This document shows, in pieces, positions 44,606 to 56,749 of a stretch of DNA of 64,000 bases. Every line of letters starts with the position of its first letter. The stretch's first letter is position 1. The notes beneath the pieces are model-generated. The model was not told the DNA's origin. It searched no databases and saw nothing but the letters and a program-made list of their open reading frames with translations. This stretch comes from Beroe forskalii. Lineage: Eukaryota; Ctenophora; Nuda; Beroida; Beroidae. The stretch spans positions 744,001 through 808,000 of the forward strand of contig WFMF01000043.1 in NCBI GenBank assembly GCA_011033025.1, given 5' to 3'. The position numbers were made by a program, and so were the translations under genes.

Positions 44606-45370
44606 TTATAATTTGGCATTTCGTTTTTCCCCCACCTTTACCCTTTGTTTTTTCTTGATCATTTCTAGACATAAAAGATGATTCCGCGGATTGGATGCAA
44701 ATTCGTGAAATCCGTGCACCCGCAATATGAGAGACTCTATTGAATGAAGTTGGGGAAGGGATTTCTTGAACGAGACTGGGAATGATTTAATTAAAATTGG
44801 TTGATAAGATTATGGTAGTTTGTTTAGGCCACTTTAGGGAAACTTAGCTGTTCCAGGATGCCAAAATGGGGCGAAAGGACGAATATCAAATAAAACTTAT
44901 TAACAGCAATATAGTGACCAAAAACCGTTTATTTAAATCAGTTTCTCAATTTTTGTGTTATTTCAATTTGCATATACTTTGCATATTTTCATAATATTCA
45001 TAGTATAACATTTTCAAAATACAACAGTTGAAGGTATTGTTTCAAAATTGTCATGTGCAACATTGCAGTATGGCCAGGTTTTTAACTGACAATACTGTCA
45101 TTGTACTGAAGGTCACTCAATTGTCCATAAATGACGAGTCTTTTATATGTGACTGAATATTTTACTATTCCATGTTGTAATAAAACAGCAATTTAATTAC
45201 ATATAAAATGGTAGAATTTCAAAGCTATTCACATTTCTTACTCTAATTAGTCCATGCGTCCATGTTACTACATCTAAGCAACTTGACTATGCGAGGGCCG
45301 AGGGCCTCCTGGCACCATGCTTCGATTCCTCATTTAACAATTTATCCATCGAATTACTGTGCGATACCCA
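44606..45370. other. No gene recognised
   Basis: AT-rich spacer; nothing could be supported. Confidence 0.4.
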
Positions 45371-46783
45371 AAACCAAAAAGGATTTGGTTGTGATGGTCC
45401 GCGGTGGTTTTAAGGCGTTCTTTACTGTAAAACCCATGATATGAGAAAGAACGCGACGGTTAAAACTGCTGCAACGTCACAATATACAGCATTCACGTAA
45501 CATTAATGCATCAAGAAAGTGCCGTTGTGGCAGTTTCAACCGTCGCGTTCTTTCTCATATCATGGGTTTTACAGTAAAGAACGCCTTAAAACCACCGCGG
45601 ACCATCACAACCAAATCCTTTTTGGTTTTGGGAAAAAATATCACCCTTTTTCTGTGCCCAGATATTGAAATTTGGTGTCAAATCGCGCGTAAAAATTCGC
45701 GTTACCTAGCATTACTGATGACGTCACAAATACGTCATAAAATCAGATAAGCTATCTGAGACCCATTCATTAACACAATTGGGACTATGACCGACAACAT
45801 ATCCAAAGATGAAGTTCTGGGGTTGTCCCGTTCTCTCTCCACTAGCTTCACAAGTTTTGCCACTTTTTGGGATTTTTTTCGTGTCAAAGTGTTTCAAACA
45901 ATCGCATATATCTCAGTGATGCTGGGGAGCTTAGAACTTTTCAACCACATTTTAAAAAAGTACATTAAATTTCCTTTCCACGCTAGGAGGAGCATTTTTT
46001 CCTATCTCGAAAGCTTCATACCGAAAAATTGCGTTGAAAAACGCCCATTTTTGGGAAAATCGACATTTGAAATTCTTAGTTTTGTGACGTCATTATGACG
46101 TCATCATCGTGACGTAAAATAGTTTTTAAGGGCATTTTTCGCAAGTTCTATCCTTCTACTTTCCAACGCTGGGTCGATGAGCTCTGTATCTTTTACCGTT
46201 CCCGAGATATGGCCGTTTAAATAGGGTATACTTCTTGCACTAAAAGCGTCATCTCTCTATATTATGTATCAGCGTCGTAACCCTTTTTAACAAGAACACC
46301 CTCAATTTTGGCGATTTCAAGTAGTTATAACTCAGCCATTTCTGAACGAATTGATCTCAAATTTTAAACTCCGAGCGCGCACAGCGAAGGCGCGGAAACT
46401 CAATTTTCAATTGATTTGATCGTCGGGAAGGTTCCGTAAAAATTTTGAAATTTGGCGAATCCACAAAACATATATATGGGGGCTGGCAAGCGCAGCGATG
46501 CGTACGCATCGCGTTTACGATTTCAGTGCGAATAAGTTGTCATAACTTGGGCATCTTTTATCCAATCGATCTGAAATTTTGACGGTTGCACCTTTGACCC
46601 TCATACATGCGACTTATAGATTTTGGTGGAAATCCAATAACGGGAAATTGCCCAAATTTCTTCGTGAAATGAGGGGAAATACATGAGATTTCTCTCGTTA
46701 GAATCACCGTCCAATGCTCGCCCTCGGGCCCTTCGGGCCCTCGGGCTCGCAAACCGCCGCGGGGGGCTTGCCAGCCCCCTGAT
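45371..46783. repeat. 1.4-kb dispersed element, copy 1, with terminal foldback
   Basis: The left end is a long hairpin. The arm CCAAAACCAAAAAGGATTTG onward (45371-45475) is complementary to 45525-45634, with GGTCCGCGGTGG and ACCCATGATATGAG as landmarks. The body continues to GGGGGCTTGCCAGCCCCCTG near 46781. The last ~300 bp is bounded by GGGGGCTGGCAAGC (46478) and its inverse GCTTGCCAGCCCCC. A second copy lies in the same orientation at 49943-51859. Open frames in it have no recognisable domain. Confidence 0.75.
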
Positions 46784-47985
46784 AATTTTACGACTAAGAA
46801 AAGATTGAAATTGAGGCAAGTCTCTCACCGGAATCGTACGTAAATTCAGTCATACACCTTGATGTATGACTGTCTTCCACTGCTTGGCTGTTTGAGAGTT
46901 TACACCTCTGCCTCGCCTCGGTACATTGAAATTTTTGTGGCATCAAAATTATCCAGCATTTCGGAACTTTTGAAAATATGCCCATGATAATACTTTTTTC
47001 TAACAGAAACCTACCTGAGATACCTGAACCCCTTACGAAATATTGTCGCCCTGATAACGAAATCCTTGATTAATCCCTAGTTGGTAGTTACTACCTACTT
47101 ACCTTCCCTGAATTCACCAACTTTCTAACTTTCGCACGCAGGCCGAGTTTGGATCCAAGATATTTCCACTGTAACATCCGCAGGGGCCACTTTTGTTTGT
47201 TGTTTTGTATTTTCACTAGTTAAACACTGCAATTGCCCAGTTCCACAACACGAATAAACAAAGCAAGCTGTTTTTTTTAATGCAAAGTACTTTCAAATCG
47301 GCATTGTCATTCAAACATTCTGGTGCAAATGTCAGAACCGCCAGGCTTACCGCCCGCTCCTTAAGAGTATTTTAAAACAAACTAAACATCAATCAATCCA
47401 ACCATTCAACTCTCAAACCATTGATAATTCAATTATTTCCATACATTAACATATAATGACAAGTTTTTATACGGCTTATCTTATTCCTAAAAGATTTTAT
47501 GTGTCTATTTTAATTCCGAATCACCTGTGTGTAATTTATGTACCACACTCAGCCTTTTATATTTGATATTTCACTGATAACGGTTCATAATTTATGATAA
47601 TTTATGATAATGTTATGATAAGTATTCTAGTGCATGTAACTTGTAATGTAGCTCTGGTCCCACTTAACACGCAGCTAGTAGACTGTTTTCAAATAAAACT
47701 TTGCTTTTACAGTTATAAAACGGCTTAAAACGGTATCTTTAAACACAAGAATATAATTCAAGGAAACGTCAAAGGATAGTCAAAGGACCCATGATGCTCT
47801 GCCCAAAACAACACCAACAATAACAAAGTATACGAAAGTACAAAGACAACAGCAACAGCAATAATATTAACAACATTTACAACAATTATTACCCTGCAGT
47901 GTAATTACTTTTCGAATTTTTGAGCAAAATTAATCATGTAAAATCACCGTACCCAGCAGTTGAATTACTGTCAAGTGTGTAATTA
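46784..47985. other. No gene recognised
   Basis: AT-rich sequence; a few CAA/ACA-rich low-complexity stretches near 47810-47890. Confidence 0.4.
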
Positions 47986-48066
47986 CTATACCTCAACTGT
48001 TGAATTACTATTCAAGTGTTGAATTACTATTCCCAACTGTTGAATTAATACTGTTGAATTACTACT
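47986..48066. repeat. Degenerate TGTTGAATTACTA tandem repeat
   Basis: Four to five copies of ACTGTTGAATTACTATTC-like units, 17-20 bp each; looser relatives extend back to about 47900. Confidence 0.7.
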
Positions 48067-49159
48067 CATTTTCTGAAACGGCCATTTGCACGATCCTAAC
48101 CCATTTGCTATCTCTGTGAGCAAGTAAATAGGAGCATAATGAGCTCCCATGATATCTGTCATCGCACTTTTCATATAAAAACGTATAGGTATGCTGTTAA
48201 GGTAAACAAGATAAGGAGCTCAATGTGTTCTGTACGATGTATGTTATTAATGGTACATTCGGTACTGGTAGCACAATATAAAGTAGATAAGGAGCTCATG
48301 TATAAAATACGATATATGGGGCAACACAAGATGAAAGATAAAGTAGATGAAAAGATTAAGGAACACTAGTTACACTACCTTATCGTATATATGGCGCCAC
48401 GTAGACGCGCTTGATAACTCCATCCGTGTTTCAATGTTTATTTATCGAGTGTTTGAGAGATAACGCAGACTTGTGGCGCCATATGTATGGTGTAATGCTC
48501 CGTTATATCAACTTCATGTACATTTATTTCTGTGCGCCGTCATTTCTATCTGTGAGTGTTCGGTTCTTATTTTAGATCGGGTTGAAAATAATGATCATGG
48601 TGCAATACTTATTGATCAACAAATGAGTGTATACATGTGCATTTCGATACATTCTTAAGATTTAGCTTACTACAATACTACATTCTAAAGATTTCGCTTT
48701 CTACATAAGTACATACAATCGTGTTCACTACGAGATTCGCATAAGATTGTACCTCTCAAGTTGAGTCAGTTTTTAATGGTTGTGATTTGAATTATTTTGT
48801 TTTCGATTGAGTACTTTTTCATACTTGATTCATGCTTTTATGGCAATGAAAGATCATAAAAATTTTTGTAAAGTACCTACATAAACTACGTCATACACTA
48901 ACAGTATACATCAATGCTGGGTGCTGGTTCTATTCTTTGGAATTTGAATATATTCGCTGAATTGACCCCGACACGATGATGATGTTGACTTTTACACATT
49001 CATCGGTGGCAATTTTTTTTCAAAATTTTCGCCTGTTTCAATTATGAAATAGGACACCTGTTCTCTATAAAGCATTGCCTTCGAATAATTAATAAGTTCA
49101 TTCGTACTAATATTATGTTTTAAATTTCCTTTGATTGCTGCATAAATGGCAGGTAATAA
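48067..49159. other. No gene recognised
   Basis: AT-rich. TATGGCGCCAC at 48390 and its inverse GTGGCGCCATA at 48473 form a widely spaced inverted pair. GATAAGGAGCTCA occurs twice (48210, 48290). Confidence 0.4.
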
Positions 49160-49322
49160 TACAGTAAATACACACTTGGGTGTAATTATCAATTGCACTC
49201 GCAAGCTCGTGCAATTACTCCATTAAATGCACTCGCAAGCTCGTGCATTTATTGCATGAATTCCACTCGCAAGCTCGTGGAATTAATGTGGTAATTACAC
49301 ACCCAAGTGTGTATTTACCGTA
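49160..49322. mobile_element. 163-bp MITE containing three hairpins with covarying stems
   Basis: The inverted ends TACAGTAAATACACACTTGG and its complement CCAAGTGTGTATTTACCGTA differ at one position. Inside are three tandem copies of CACTCGCAAGCTCGTG, each extended by a different but self-complementary flank: TTG/CAA, AATG/CATT and ATTC/GAAT. TA at each end is compatible with a Tc1/mariner-type target. Confidence 0.75.
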
Positions 49323-49942
49323 TATAACACTATTGTTGCTTCCTTCTGTTCCAGACATTATCTTGGAACTGGGCTTTGTCCATTGAGCCCAGCTAAATCC
49401 CAATCGATGAGAGTATGATTTACACAGTCTGGCTGGGTCAGGCCACCTTGTGATCCACTAGACGAAGGGAGATGGTACATAGCTATCTTCGGCGGAAAGC
49501 CGACCTAATTTGCAGGCAATCCTTGACTTGCTTTGCAGTCTGTTTGAAGCCACGGGTGTTGGTGGAATTCCAGACCTGTGTGGTCCAGGACTGGGTTCTG
49601 GGTCTCAGCCCAGGATATAACCCCGTAGTCGGGTGGCCTAAAAACCACCCAGGAGTTCACACCCTTCGCCTAGTGTACTAGAGATAGTTTCCATGCTCAG
49701 CATGGCTGCCACCGGCCTGGTCGATTAAACCGACCTTGGCCCTTCTACTAAGACTAAGTCCTTTCAAATCATCATCAGTGCAAAAGTCATTGAGTTCCCT
49801 ATTTAAATTACCGGTTAGCTTGAAAACCTTTTATAAGTTTATACAAATATCATAGAAATTGCATCTGAATGAATTGGAAACCATTGCATCATTGTTTACC
49901 AATTAGTGATGATAGATTAATGGTTTAATATATCAAATTTCC
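49323..49942 (+). repeat. Dispersed repeat, copy 2 (main part 49560-49765)
   Basis: The segment 49610-49760 (AGTCGGGTGGCCTAAAAACC, CCAGGAGTTCACACCCTTCG, CATGGCTGCCACCGGCCTGG) is the plus-strand counterpart of 14047-14262. The flanks contain no recognised gene. Confidence 0.65.
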
Positions 49943-51859
49943 AAAAACCAAAAAGGATTTGGTTGTGGTGGTCCGCGGCGGTTTTAAGGCGTTCTTCACA
50001 ATAAAACCCATGATATGTCCAATAGAACGCGATGGTTAAAACTGCTGCAACGTCACTCCAAAATGTACAGCTTTCACGAAACTATTATGCTTCGAAAAAG
50101 TGCCGTTGCGGCAGTTTTAACCGTCGAGTTCTATTCCACATCATGGGTTTTACCGTGAAAAACGCCTTAAAACCGCCGCGGACCACCACAACCAAATCCT
50201 TTTTGGTTTTTGGAAAAATATCATCCTTTTTCTGTGCTCAGATACTGAAATTTGGCGTCAAATCGCGCGTTACCTAGCATTACTGATGACGTCACAATTA
50301 CGTCATAAAATTAGATGAGCTATCTGAGACCCATTCATTAGCACACTTGGGACTATGACCGACAACCTATCCAAAGATGAAGTTCTGGGATGGTCCCGTT
50401 TTCTCTAACTCATCCTTACCGTTTTTGCTATTTTTTGCGATTTTTTCGTGTCAAAGTGTTTCAAACAATTGCAAATATCTCAATGATGCCGGAGGGCCCG
50501 GAACTTTTCGACCCCATTTTTGGAAAGTACATTAAATTTCCTTCCTGCATTATCATAAGCATTTTTACCTATCTCAAAAGCTTCATGCCGAAAAATTGCG
50601 CTGAAAAACGCCAATTTTCGGGAAATCAAAATATGAAATTTACGACTTTGTGACGTCATAATGACGTCATCAAAATGACGTAAAATGCTTTTCAAGGGCA
50701 ATTTTTGCAAGTTCTATTTTTCTACTTTCCAACGCTGGGTCGATGAGCTCTGTATCTTTTACGGTTCTCGAGATATGGCTTTTTAAAGAGGGTACACTTT
50801 TCGCCTAAAAATGTTCTCTATTGGTATGTTATTGTCAAAACCCTTTTCAACAAGAACAGCCTCAATTTTGGCGATTTCAAGTTGTAATAACTCAGCCATT
50901 TTTGAATGAATTGATCTCAAATTTGAAACTCCGAGCGCGCGCACAGCGAAGGCGCGAAAACTCAATTTTCAATCGATTTGATCGTCGGGAAGGTTCCGTA
51001 AAAAAATTTGAAATTTGGCGAATCCACAAAAACATATATATGGGGGCTGGCAAGCGCAGCGATGCGTACGCATCGCGTGTGCGATTTCAGTGCGAATAAG
51101 GCCCATATTCACCAAATTTGCGTTAAGTGGGAACTTTAAGGACGAATTAAAGTAGCACATTAAAGTATCAGTTTTAAAGTTGCCACTTAAACAAAAGTCG
51201 TATTCGCCAACACGATGAAATCTCGGACTTAATTTTTCAGTGCGACCTCCCACTTTTTTAAAGTTAAAGTGGCAGCTCGTAAGTTAAAGGTTGACGTTGA
51301 GGTACCTTACAAAAAGCCGGTTTAAGGACGAGCTAAAGTGCCACCTGATCCCAATTTTATTTGGTGAATACCAATTTTATAATTTTTAAAGGTCGTACTT
51401 TAAGTTAAAGTAACAAGGATGACCTCACACTTAAACACAAATTTGGTGAATACGAAAACGGAAGCTGCCACTTAACTTCACTTTATGGACGAGCTCACCC
51501 TTACAAGGCCGTTTAAGTATGAACTTTTCGATTGGTGAATACGGGCCTAAGTTGTCATAACTTGGGCATCTTTTATCCAATCGATCTGAAATTTTGACAG
51601 TTGCACCTTTGACCCTCAAACATGCGACGTATCGATTTTGGTGGAAATCCAATAACGGGAAATTGCCCAAATTTCTTCGTGAAATGTGGGGAAATACATG
51701 AGATTTCTCTCGTTAGAATCGCCGTCCAATGCTCGCCCTCAGACCCTTCGGGTCCTCGGGCTCGCAGCTCGGGCCTTCGGCCCTCACACTGTTAGGTTCG
51801 CCGTCCAATGCTCGCCCTCGGGCTCACAAACCGCCGCGGGGGGCTTGCCAGCCCCCTGA
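49943..51859. repeat. Dispersed element, copy 2, with a MITE inserted
   Basis: Matches 45371-46783 from the CCAAAAACCAAAAAGGATTT hairpin to GCTTGCCAGCCCCCTG, with point differences throughout. It is longer than copy 1 mainly because of the MITE at 51100-51547, and by some local duplication near 51740-51810. Confidence 0.8.
51100..51547. mobile_element. 448-bp MITE with TAA target duplication
   Basis: Begins GGCCCATATTCACCAAA and ends TTGGTGAATACGGGCC, flanked by TAA at 51097-51099 and 51548-51550. The paralogous sequence at 46528-46538 (GCGAATAAGTTGTC) is the uninterrupted site with one TAA. A TWA duplication is typical of PIF/Harbinger elements. The interior is made of inverted AAGTTAAAGTGCCA-like repeats and has no transposase. 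Confidence 0.85.
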
Positions 51860-51934
51860 TCTTACTCGATACTAAAACCCTTCATTAAACATTCTTCATT
51901 TTAATCAAGTCATATTTCCATAAGGTAAAACAAA

Positions 51935-52141
51935 ATGTTTACAACCATCATCCTTGCTCTGATTGCGGCTGTATACGGAAGAACCATGATGGAAACAGAA
52001 GAAGGACTTTATATGGCAAATGAAGAAGTCGTTTTAGAAGGGTCTTTCATGTCGGAAGCAGAAGAAGAATTGCTGAGCAATTTTGATTCAGCATCAGCGG
52101 AAGAGGAACAATTTGACAGCCTCGCATGGTGGCAGGGATAA
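51935..52141 (+). CDS. Small acidic secreted protein, hypothetical
   Basis: The 68-residue product has a clear signal peptide (MFTTIILALIAAVYG) and a very acidic mature chain (TEEGLYMANEEVVLEG, SEAEEELL, SAEEEQF) ending in DSLAWWQG. There are no cysteines. A C-terminal glycine after an acidic propiece can be amidated in secreted peptide precursors, but no dibasic cleavage site precedes it, so that reading is weak. It lies in the AIMP1 intron just after the second dispersed element, on the opposite strand to AIMP1. I do not recognise a family. Confidence 0.45.
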   Translation: MFTTIILALIAAVYGRTMMETEEGLYMANEEVVLEGSFMSEAEEELLSNFDSASAEEEQFDSLAWWQG

Positions 52142-53129
52142 CCTAATGAGTTCATCCAGTCTTGGTGTGATGGGAAGAGGGAGCGGTCCGGCCATTATTT
52201 GGCGTCAACTTAAAGGCAGTGCAAATCATGAACTTGCAATGTGTAGTATAAATTTTGTTTGCCGAAAATAATGAAATATTTAATTTACTGAGAATATGTG
52301 CGTTTTATTGACTACCGTGACGACGAAAATTGTTAGACGGAGACCAGGAAATTCAAAACATTGCCTGTACAGTGTACATGAAAGAAGTCATAAAATATAA
52401 ATTATCAATGGTTTTACAGCTATAATATGTGCTTTGGAGGCGTAAGACGCAGACTAGGCTTTCCATTATCGGTAACAAATTTTTTCCCTCTCCAATTGCG
52501 TTTTTGTTTTACAAAAAGGCAAATGAGAGGGTTAGCAGAGATCGTGGTTTGGAGGATTTTGGGAGAATTTGTGTATACTACCTTTATCCGTACTGTGGGG
52601 GAGAAATCTCTAAAAATTGGGGAGAAATCTCTAAATATGGGGGAGAAATTTCCACAAATGGCGTAAGAATTCAAGCAACTGCTCCTTCATAATATCAGTC
52701 AAGTCGGGGTATTTTGGAGTTTTTGGTGTAGTGGCATCGAGTGAAACTGTAAACTTCTGTTAGCTGACAGGAATTTGGGTTCGATGCTCAGGTCATTCTA
52801 ACCTTGAAATTGATTTTTTTTATAAAATCTCGTCAGATCGATTTCATCAAATCTTTTCACGCTGAAATAATGAATTCAAAATATTTACAGTATCATTTTT
52901 CACGGTTTTTATTGGAGTTTGAAACATTTAGCTTTTTTCACCTTGAGCAACTGACAATGAATTAATGATTTGAGTGCGACGATGGATCATGATGATTGGT
53001 CCAAGGAATTGAGTAGGATTTATCCCCGTAATTATATCCAAATCTGCAATCTTTTTCATTCCGGTACCTGCTCATCATTTCTATTGTCATGTTTATTGGC
53101 CTCTTCAATACATGCAAAAGGAGTCGGGA
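52142..53129. other. No gene recognised; contains hAT empty-site relative
   Basis: The stretch 52487-52560 (CCTCTCCAATTGCG ... GAGGGTTAGCAGAGATCGTGG) is related to the two flanks of the hAT-like element at 9150-11704 joined together. GGGGAGAAATCTCTAAA occurs three times near 52598-52655. Confidence 0.5.
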
Positions 53130-53420
53130 TTCAACAATAAGGTGCGACGGCTTGATGTCAAATTGTCAACAGCAAAGAAAATGTAATGCGTAACAAAAAT
53201 GAACCCCGTGGTTATGAAACTTGGAATGGGGCGCAACAAAACGAATCTTAAAAGAGTTGTACGAATTGTGGTGATTGCGCGCGCGTAGAATTTGCCACGT
53301 GCATCCGGACCGATCAATCGCCCACGTGCGTGCGCGCTTTAAATCAAGCACATAGGAGAGGGAAATTAAGCGCCTGCATACGGGAACAACGGACAACATG
53401 AAAAGCACCGGCAGGCGCAA
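53130..53420. repeat. Dispersed repeat edge shared with 13740-14046
   Basis: GGGAAATTAAGCGCCTGCAT at 53362-53381, with CACGTG sites and GCGCGC tracts upstream, parallels the end of 13381-14046. Confidence 0.5.
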
Positions 53421-53424
53421 TTCT

Positions 53425-53770
53425 TGTTTATCTAGATAAACCGATAATTATTTCGGTTTTATCTAGATAAAATCTATCAGTTTTTAAAAACTTTTTTGCC
53501 ACTGTCAATCTGGTTACTTTCGCTAAATATACGTCAGTCTGATATCATGGTGATTGTTGATACACCCGACTGTTGTTATTGATAACACTATGTCCAAAAA
53601 TTGTCAATGATACGTAGTAGTGGTGCTTCCGATTGGTATCTGAGTTCATTCAGGTTGATATCATTGATTTGTCAGTGTTAGACTGATGCAATTTATCCGT
53701 CAGAACGGTATTAGGAATACTATACAGCAGACTAGGTCAGAGATGCGCCCGAAAGGTATCAATCATGCAT
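53425..53770. repeat. TTATCTAGATAAACCGATAA palindromic motif and flank
   Basis: TTTATCTAGATAAACCGATA lies at 53428 and TTTTATCTAGATAAAA at 53458. The same two motifs recur at 55996-56040. They may be ends of one ~2.6-kb element, but the arms are not cleanly inverted. Confidence 0.45.
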
Positions 53771-54025
53771 CAGATTGGTGTCAGTGATACGGCAGACTGG
53801 TGTCAGTGATACGGCAGACTGGTGTCAGTGAAACGGCAGACTGATGTCAGTGATACGGCAGACTGATGTCAGTGATACGGCAGACTGGTGTCAGTGATAC
53901 GGCAGACTGATGTCAGTGATACGGCAGACTGGTGTCAGTGATACGGCAGACTGGTGTCAGTGATACGGCAGACTGGTGTCAGTGAAACGTCAGACTGGTG
54001 TCAGTGATACTGCAGACTGGTTTCA
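53770..54025. repeat. 22-bp minisatellite
   Basis: Eleven to twelve copies of GTGATACGGCAGACTGGTGTCA with few substitutions. Degenerate copies reach back to about 53600 and forward to about 54200, and again near 55860-55940. Confidence 0.9.
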
Positions 54026-54979
54026 GTCATCTATAGCAGATTGTTAGTGTCTGTAATACGTCTGGCCAATGTTAAATATCTGATGTGTGTCTGTGACACG
54101 ACAGAATAGTGTCACTGGTGCCAGATTTGTGTCGGTATCAGTTATCCATTAAACAAGTGTCAGTGATACATCAGGATAGTTTCAACTACTTATACATCAA
54201 ATAGATGTCAAGGTTTACAAGGTTTAAATGTTAATAAAAACCAACTGAAGTTGGTTGTTATATTTTACAGAGTCACTAAACAACAAACATCCTTTATTAT
54301 ATTAATTCAAAATATTTCATGTCCCGCATATTTTCGCAGTTGATATCATGATCTCAAACTCTAAAAAAGTAAGTGTAAATTCACTATCAACTCACATTGT
54401 TTCCAAATCAAGTTCGCTCAAACTGTATATAAAAGGCTTTATGAGATTATATTCAGTCTATCCATAATAGTCAGTACACAATTGTCACTTCCCAATTGAT
54501 TCAGCTCTTGCTTTCAAATTGAAATGATTGATTATAGGAAGTTTTCTCATGATATTTACCAGATGATCTGTTGGATCTATTCAGATGCCCACCAGATCAG
54601 TTGTATCATCATGAATAACACACTTTCCAGTTAAATCTCAAGTTATGCAAAATAATTAAGTGATTTCTCAATTAGCTCACTTCAGTTGTTTGGTTGAATA
54701 ATGACTTCTCAGCGCAATGTTTCGTTCACCTGTTTTGTCTGCATTAGTCTTCTCACAGGGTTATAGGATGATAAGTTATCATAGGGCACTTCTATGCTGA
54801 GGTGTTACCGATTTTTGGGACATAGGCTGTGAATAAGTGAGGCCCATTTATGCAGGATACTCCATCATAGTTGATTTGGCAGTGAAATCGAGCTGATGTA
54901 AATGTGTGAGTGTAAGGTATGATAATTATTGAATCAGCGCATAGGTGACAGACTGTGACACGCCATTTTTACCTTCATT
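54026..54979. other. No gene recognised
   Basis: Degenerate minisatellite remnants, then AT-rich sequence with no supported feature. Confidence 0.4.
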
Positions 54980-55357
54980 TTAGTTTTGTGATATGCCATT
55001 TGCTATGTAAATAGTGAGTGTGTTTGCTCGTTTCTCTTTTTCCTTTAACTCGTTCATATATTTGCGTCTGGTTTCAATGACATGACATAGAAATGTGCAC
55101 ATGCAGTTGATTATATATTCACGTCTTTGACTTAGTGAGATATCCTCGTCACTAGTGGCTGTGTGATGGTCGTTGAATGCAGTATGATTGTCCAGGTTGG
55201 TGGAGACATATGGTGATAGGAGAGTGTGAAAATTAGCTTTGAGTTGAGATTGATCAATAGGCGTGTCAGATTGAGGTCCTGGAGCTTTATTCAGTCTCGT
55301 GATGTTTATTGCGCAGGCTACCATACAGGTCACAGTCATTGATTGCGTGAAGTTCAT
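54980..55357 (-). CDS. Hypothetical protein, possible secreted helix-rich product
   Basis: The product is 125 residues from an ATG at 55357. The N-terminus (MNFTQSMTVTCMVACAINIT) is mildly hydrophobic and could be a weak signal peptide. The C-terminal third, including CMCTFLCHVIETRRKYMNEL and KEKEKRAN, looks helical and charged. There are several NxT/S sites. I recognise no family. It lies between two blocks of minisatellite-like repeats in the AIMP1 intron, so it may belong to a transposable element or be chance. Confidence 0.25.
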   Translation of the reverse strand: MNFTQSMTVTCMVACAINITRLNKAPGPQSDTPIDQSQLKANFHTLLSPYVSTNLDNHTAFNDHHTATSDEDISLSQRREYIINCMCTFLCHVIETRRKYMNELKEKEKRANTLTIYIANGISQN

Positions 55358-56248
55358 CTTCTATCACGTTAACACCCATTGATGTGTTACACCATGAACA
55401 AATACGCGCTTCTCTCGGTATTTTATTGTATCTTCCACATTCAATTTCCAGATCGTGAGAACTAATTCTGAATTTGGTTGTGTTATATCTTCGCGAAAAT
55501 CCCTTTGATATATCTAAATATGGTTCTCTTGCAAATTTTTTCTTGCACGCGTGATAGAATGATAGTTTAGACGATTCGGATTTTCATATTCCCAGCAATT
55601 AGTGAAGTGTTCAGTTAGTGACTTTACTATTGTCTGTACGCGGAATTTGCAACTTGGTAGCGGTTGAATTCTTGATTGACTTTTTGGCGTATTTTTGGTT
55701 TGAACTGTGGATTTTTCAACACACGCGACGCAGTAACGTGATCTTGGTGATAAATATCATCCAGTTTTAGAAGAGGCTCAATGTTTTTGTACCAGGGGAG
55801 ATTTAATGCTTTTTGTTCACACAGGGCAGCTTTGATAAATGTGCTCTTGGATGTCTGTGGTATGTCAGACTGGTGTTGGTGATTGGTAAGAAAGGTACCA
55901 GTGACATGCTTGACTGGTGGCAGTGATCCTTCAGACTGGTGAAATTTGAAACCAGTCCAATTTTACAAGCACTTTTCAACGCCAGCTATTTTGCTATTTT
56001 ATCTAGATAAAAATAATTTTTATCTAGATAAACCGATAATTTATTTTGACGAATTATCGGAGATAATTATCGGTTTAGATTATCGGACTGGAAAGCCTAA
56101 CGCAGACAATATGAAAATATTTTACAGACTAACAAGAGCTGGTCTCTATGTAAAATCTATAAATGTCGACAGCGCATTGCTCAATCATCAATGGCATATA
56201 ATTAATTACCTATACGCTATTACGCTAAACACAAACAACTGAAAAATT
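55358..56248. other. No gene recognised
   Basis: AT-rich. It contains degenerate TCAGACTGGTG units near 55865-55940 and the TCTAGATAAACCGATAAT motif region at 55996-56090. Confidence 0.4.
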
Positions 56249-56749
56249 GGGCATAGATCCGTTTGCCACTTTGTCCAGGCGCCAGTCTAATGCAGGTCTA
56301 GCGCCGGTTTAATGCAGGTCTAACGCCAGTCTAGTGCAGGTCTAATGCCGGTTTGGCGCCGGTTTTGTGCAGGTTTAGCGCCGGTTTAGCGCGGTGCCAG
56401 CGCCAGTCTAATGCAGGTCCTGTGCCACTCTAATGCAGGTCTAGCGCCGGTTTGGTGCAGGTCCAGCGCCAGGTACAGCGCTGGTGCAATGCAGGTCTAG
56501 CGCCGGTTTAATGCAGGTCTTGTGCCAGTCTAGTGCCACTCTAATGCAGGTCTAGCGCCGGTTTGGTGCAGGTCCAGCGCTGGTTTAGCGCGGGTGCAGC
56601 GCTGGTCCAATGCACCTCGGATGCTATCTCAATATTACTAATGCATTTTTTTACAGATTTGGCGCCGATTGAATTATGCAGGTTTGACGACGTTTCATGC
56701 ATGTTTGGCGCTGTTTTGATGCAGTTGCAATGCCATTCCAATGCAGGTT

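Noticed and set aside
53770-54025. CRISPR-like direct repeats
   Set aside because: Units are directly adjacent with no unique spacers, and the DNA is eukaryotic; this is a minisatellite.
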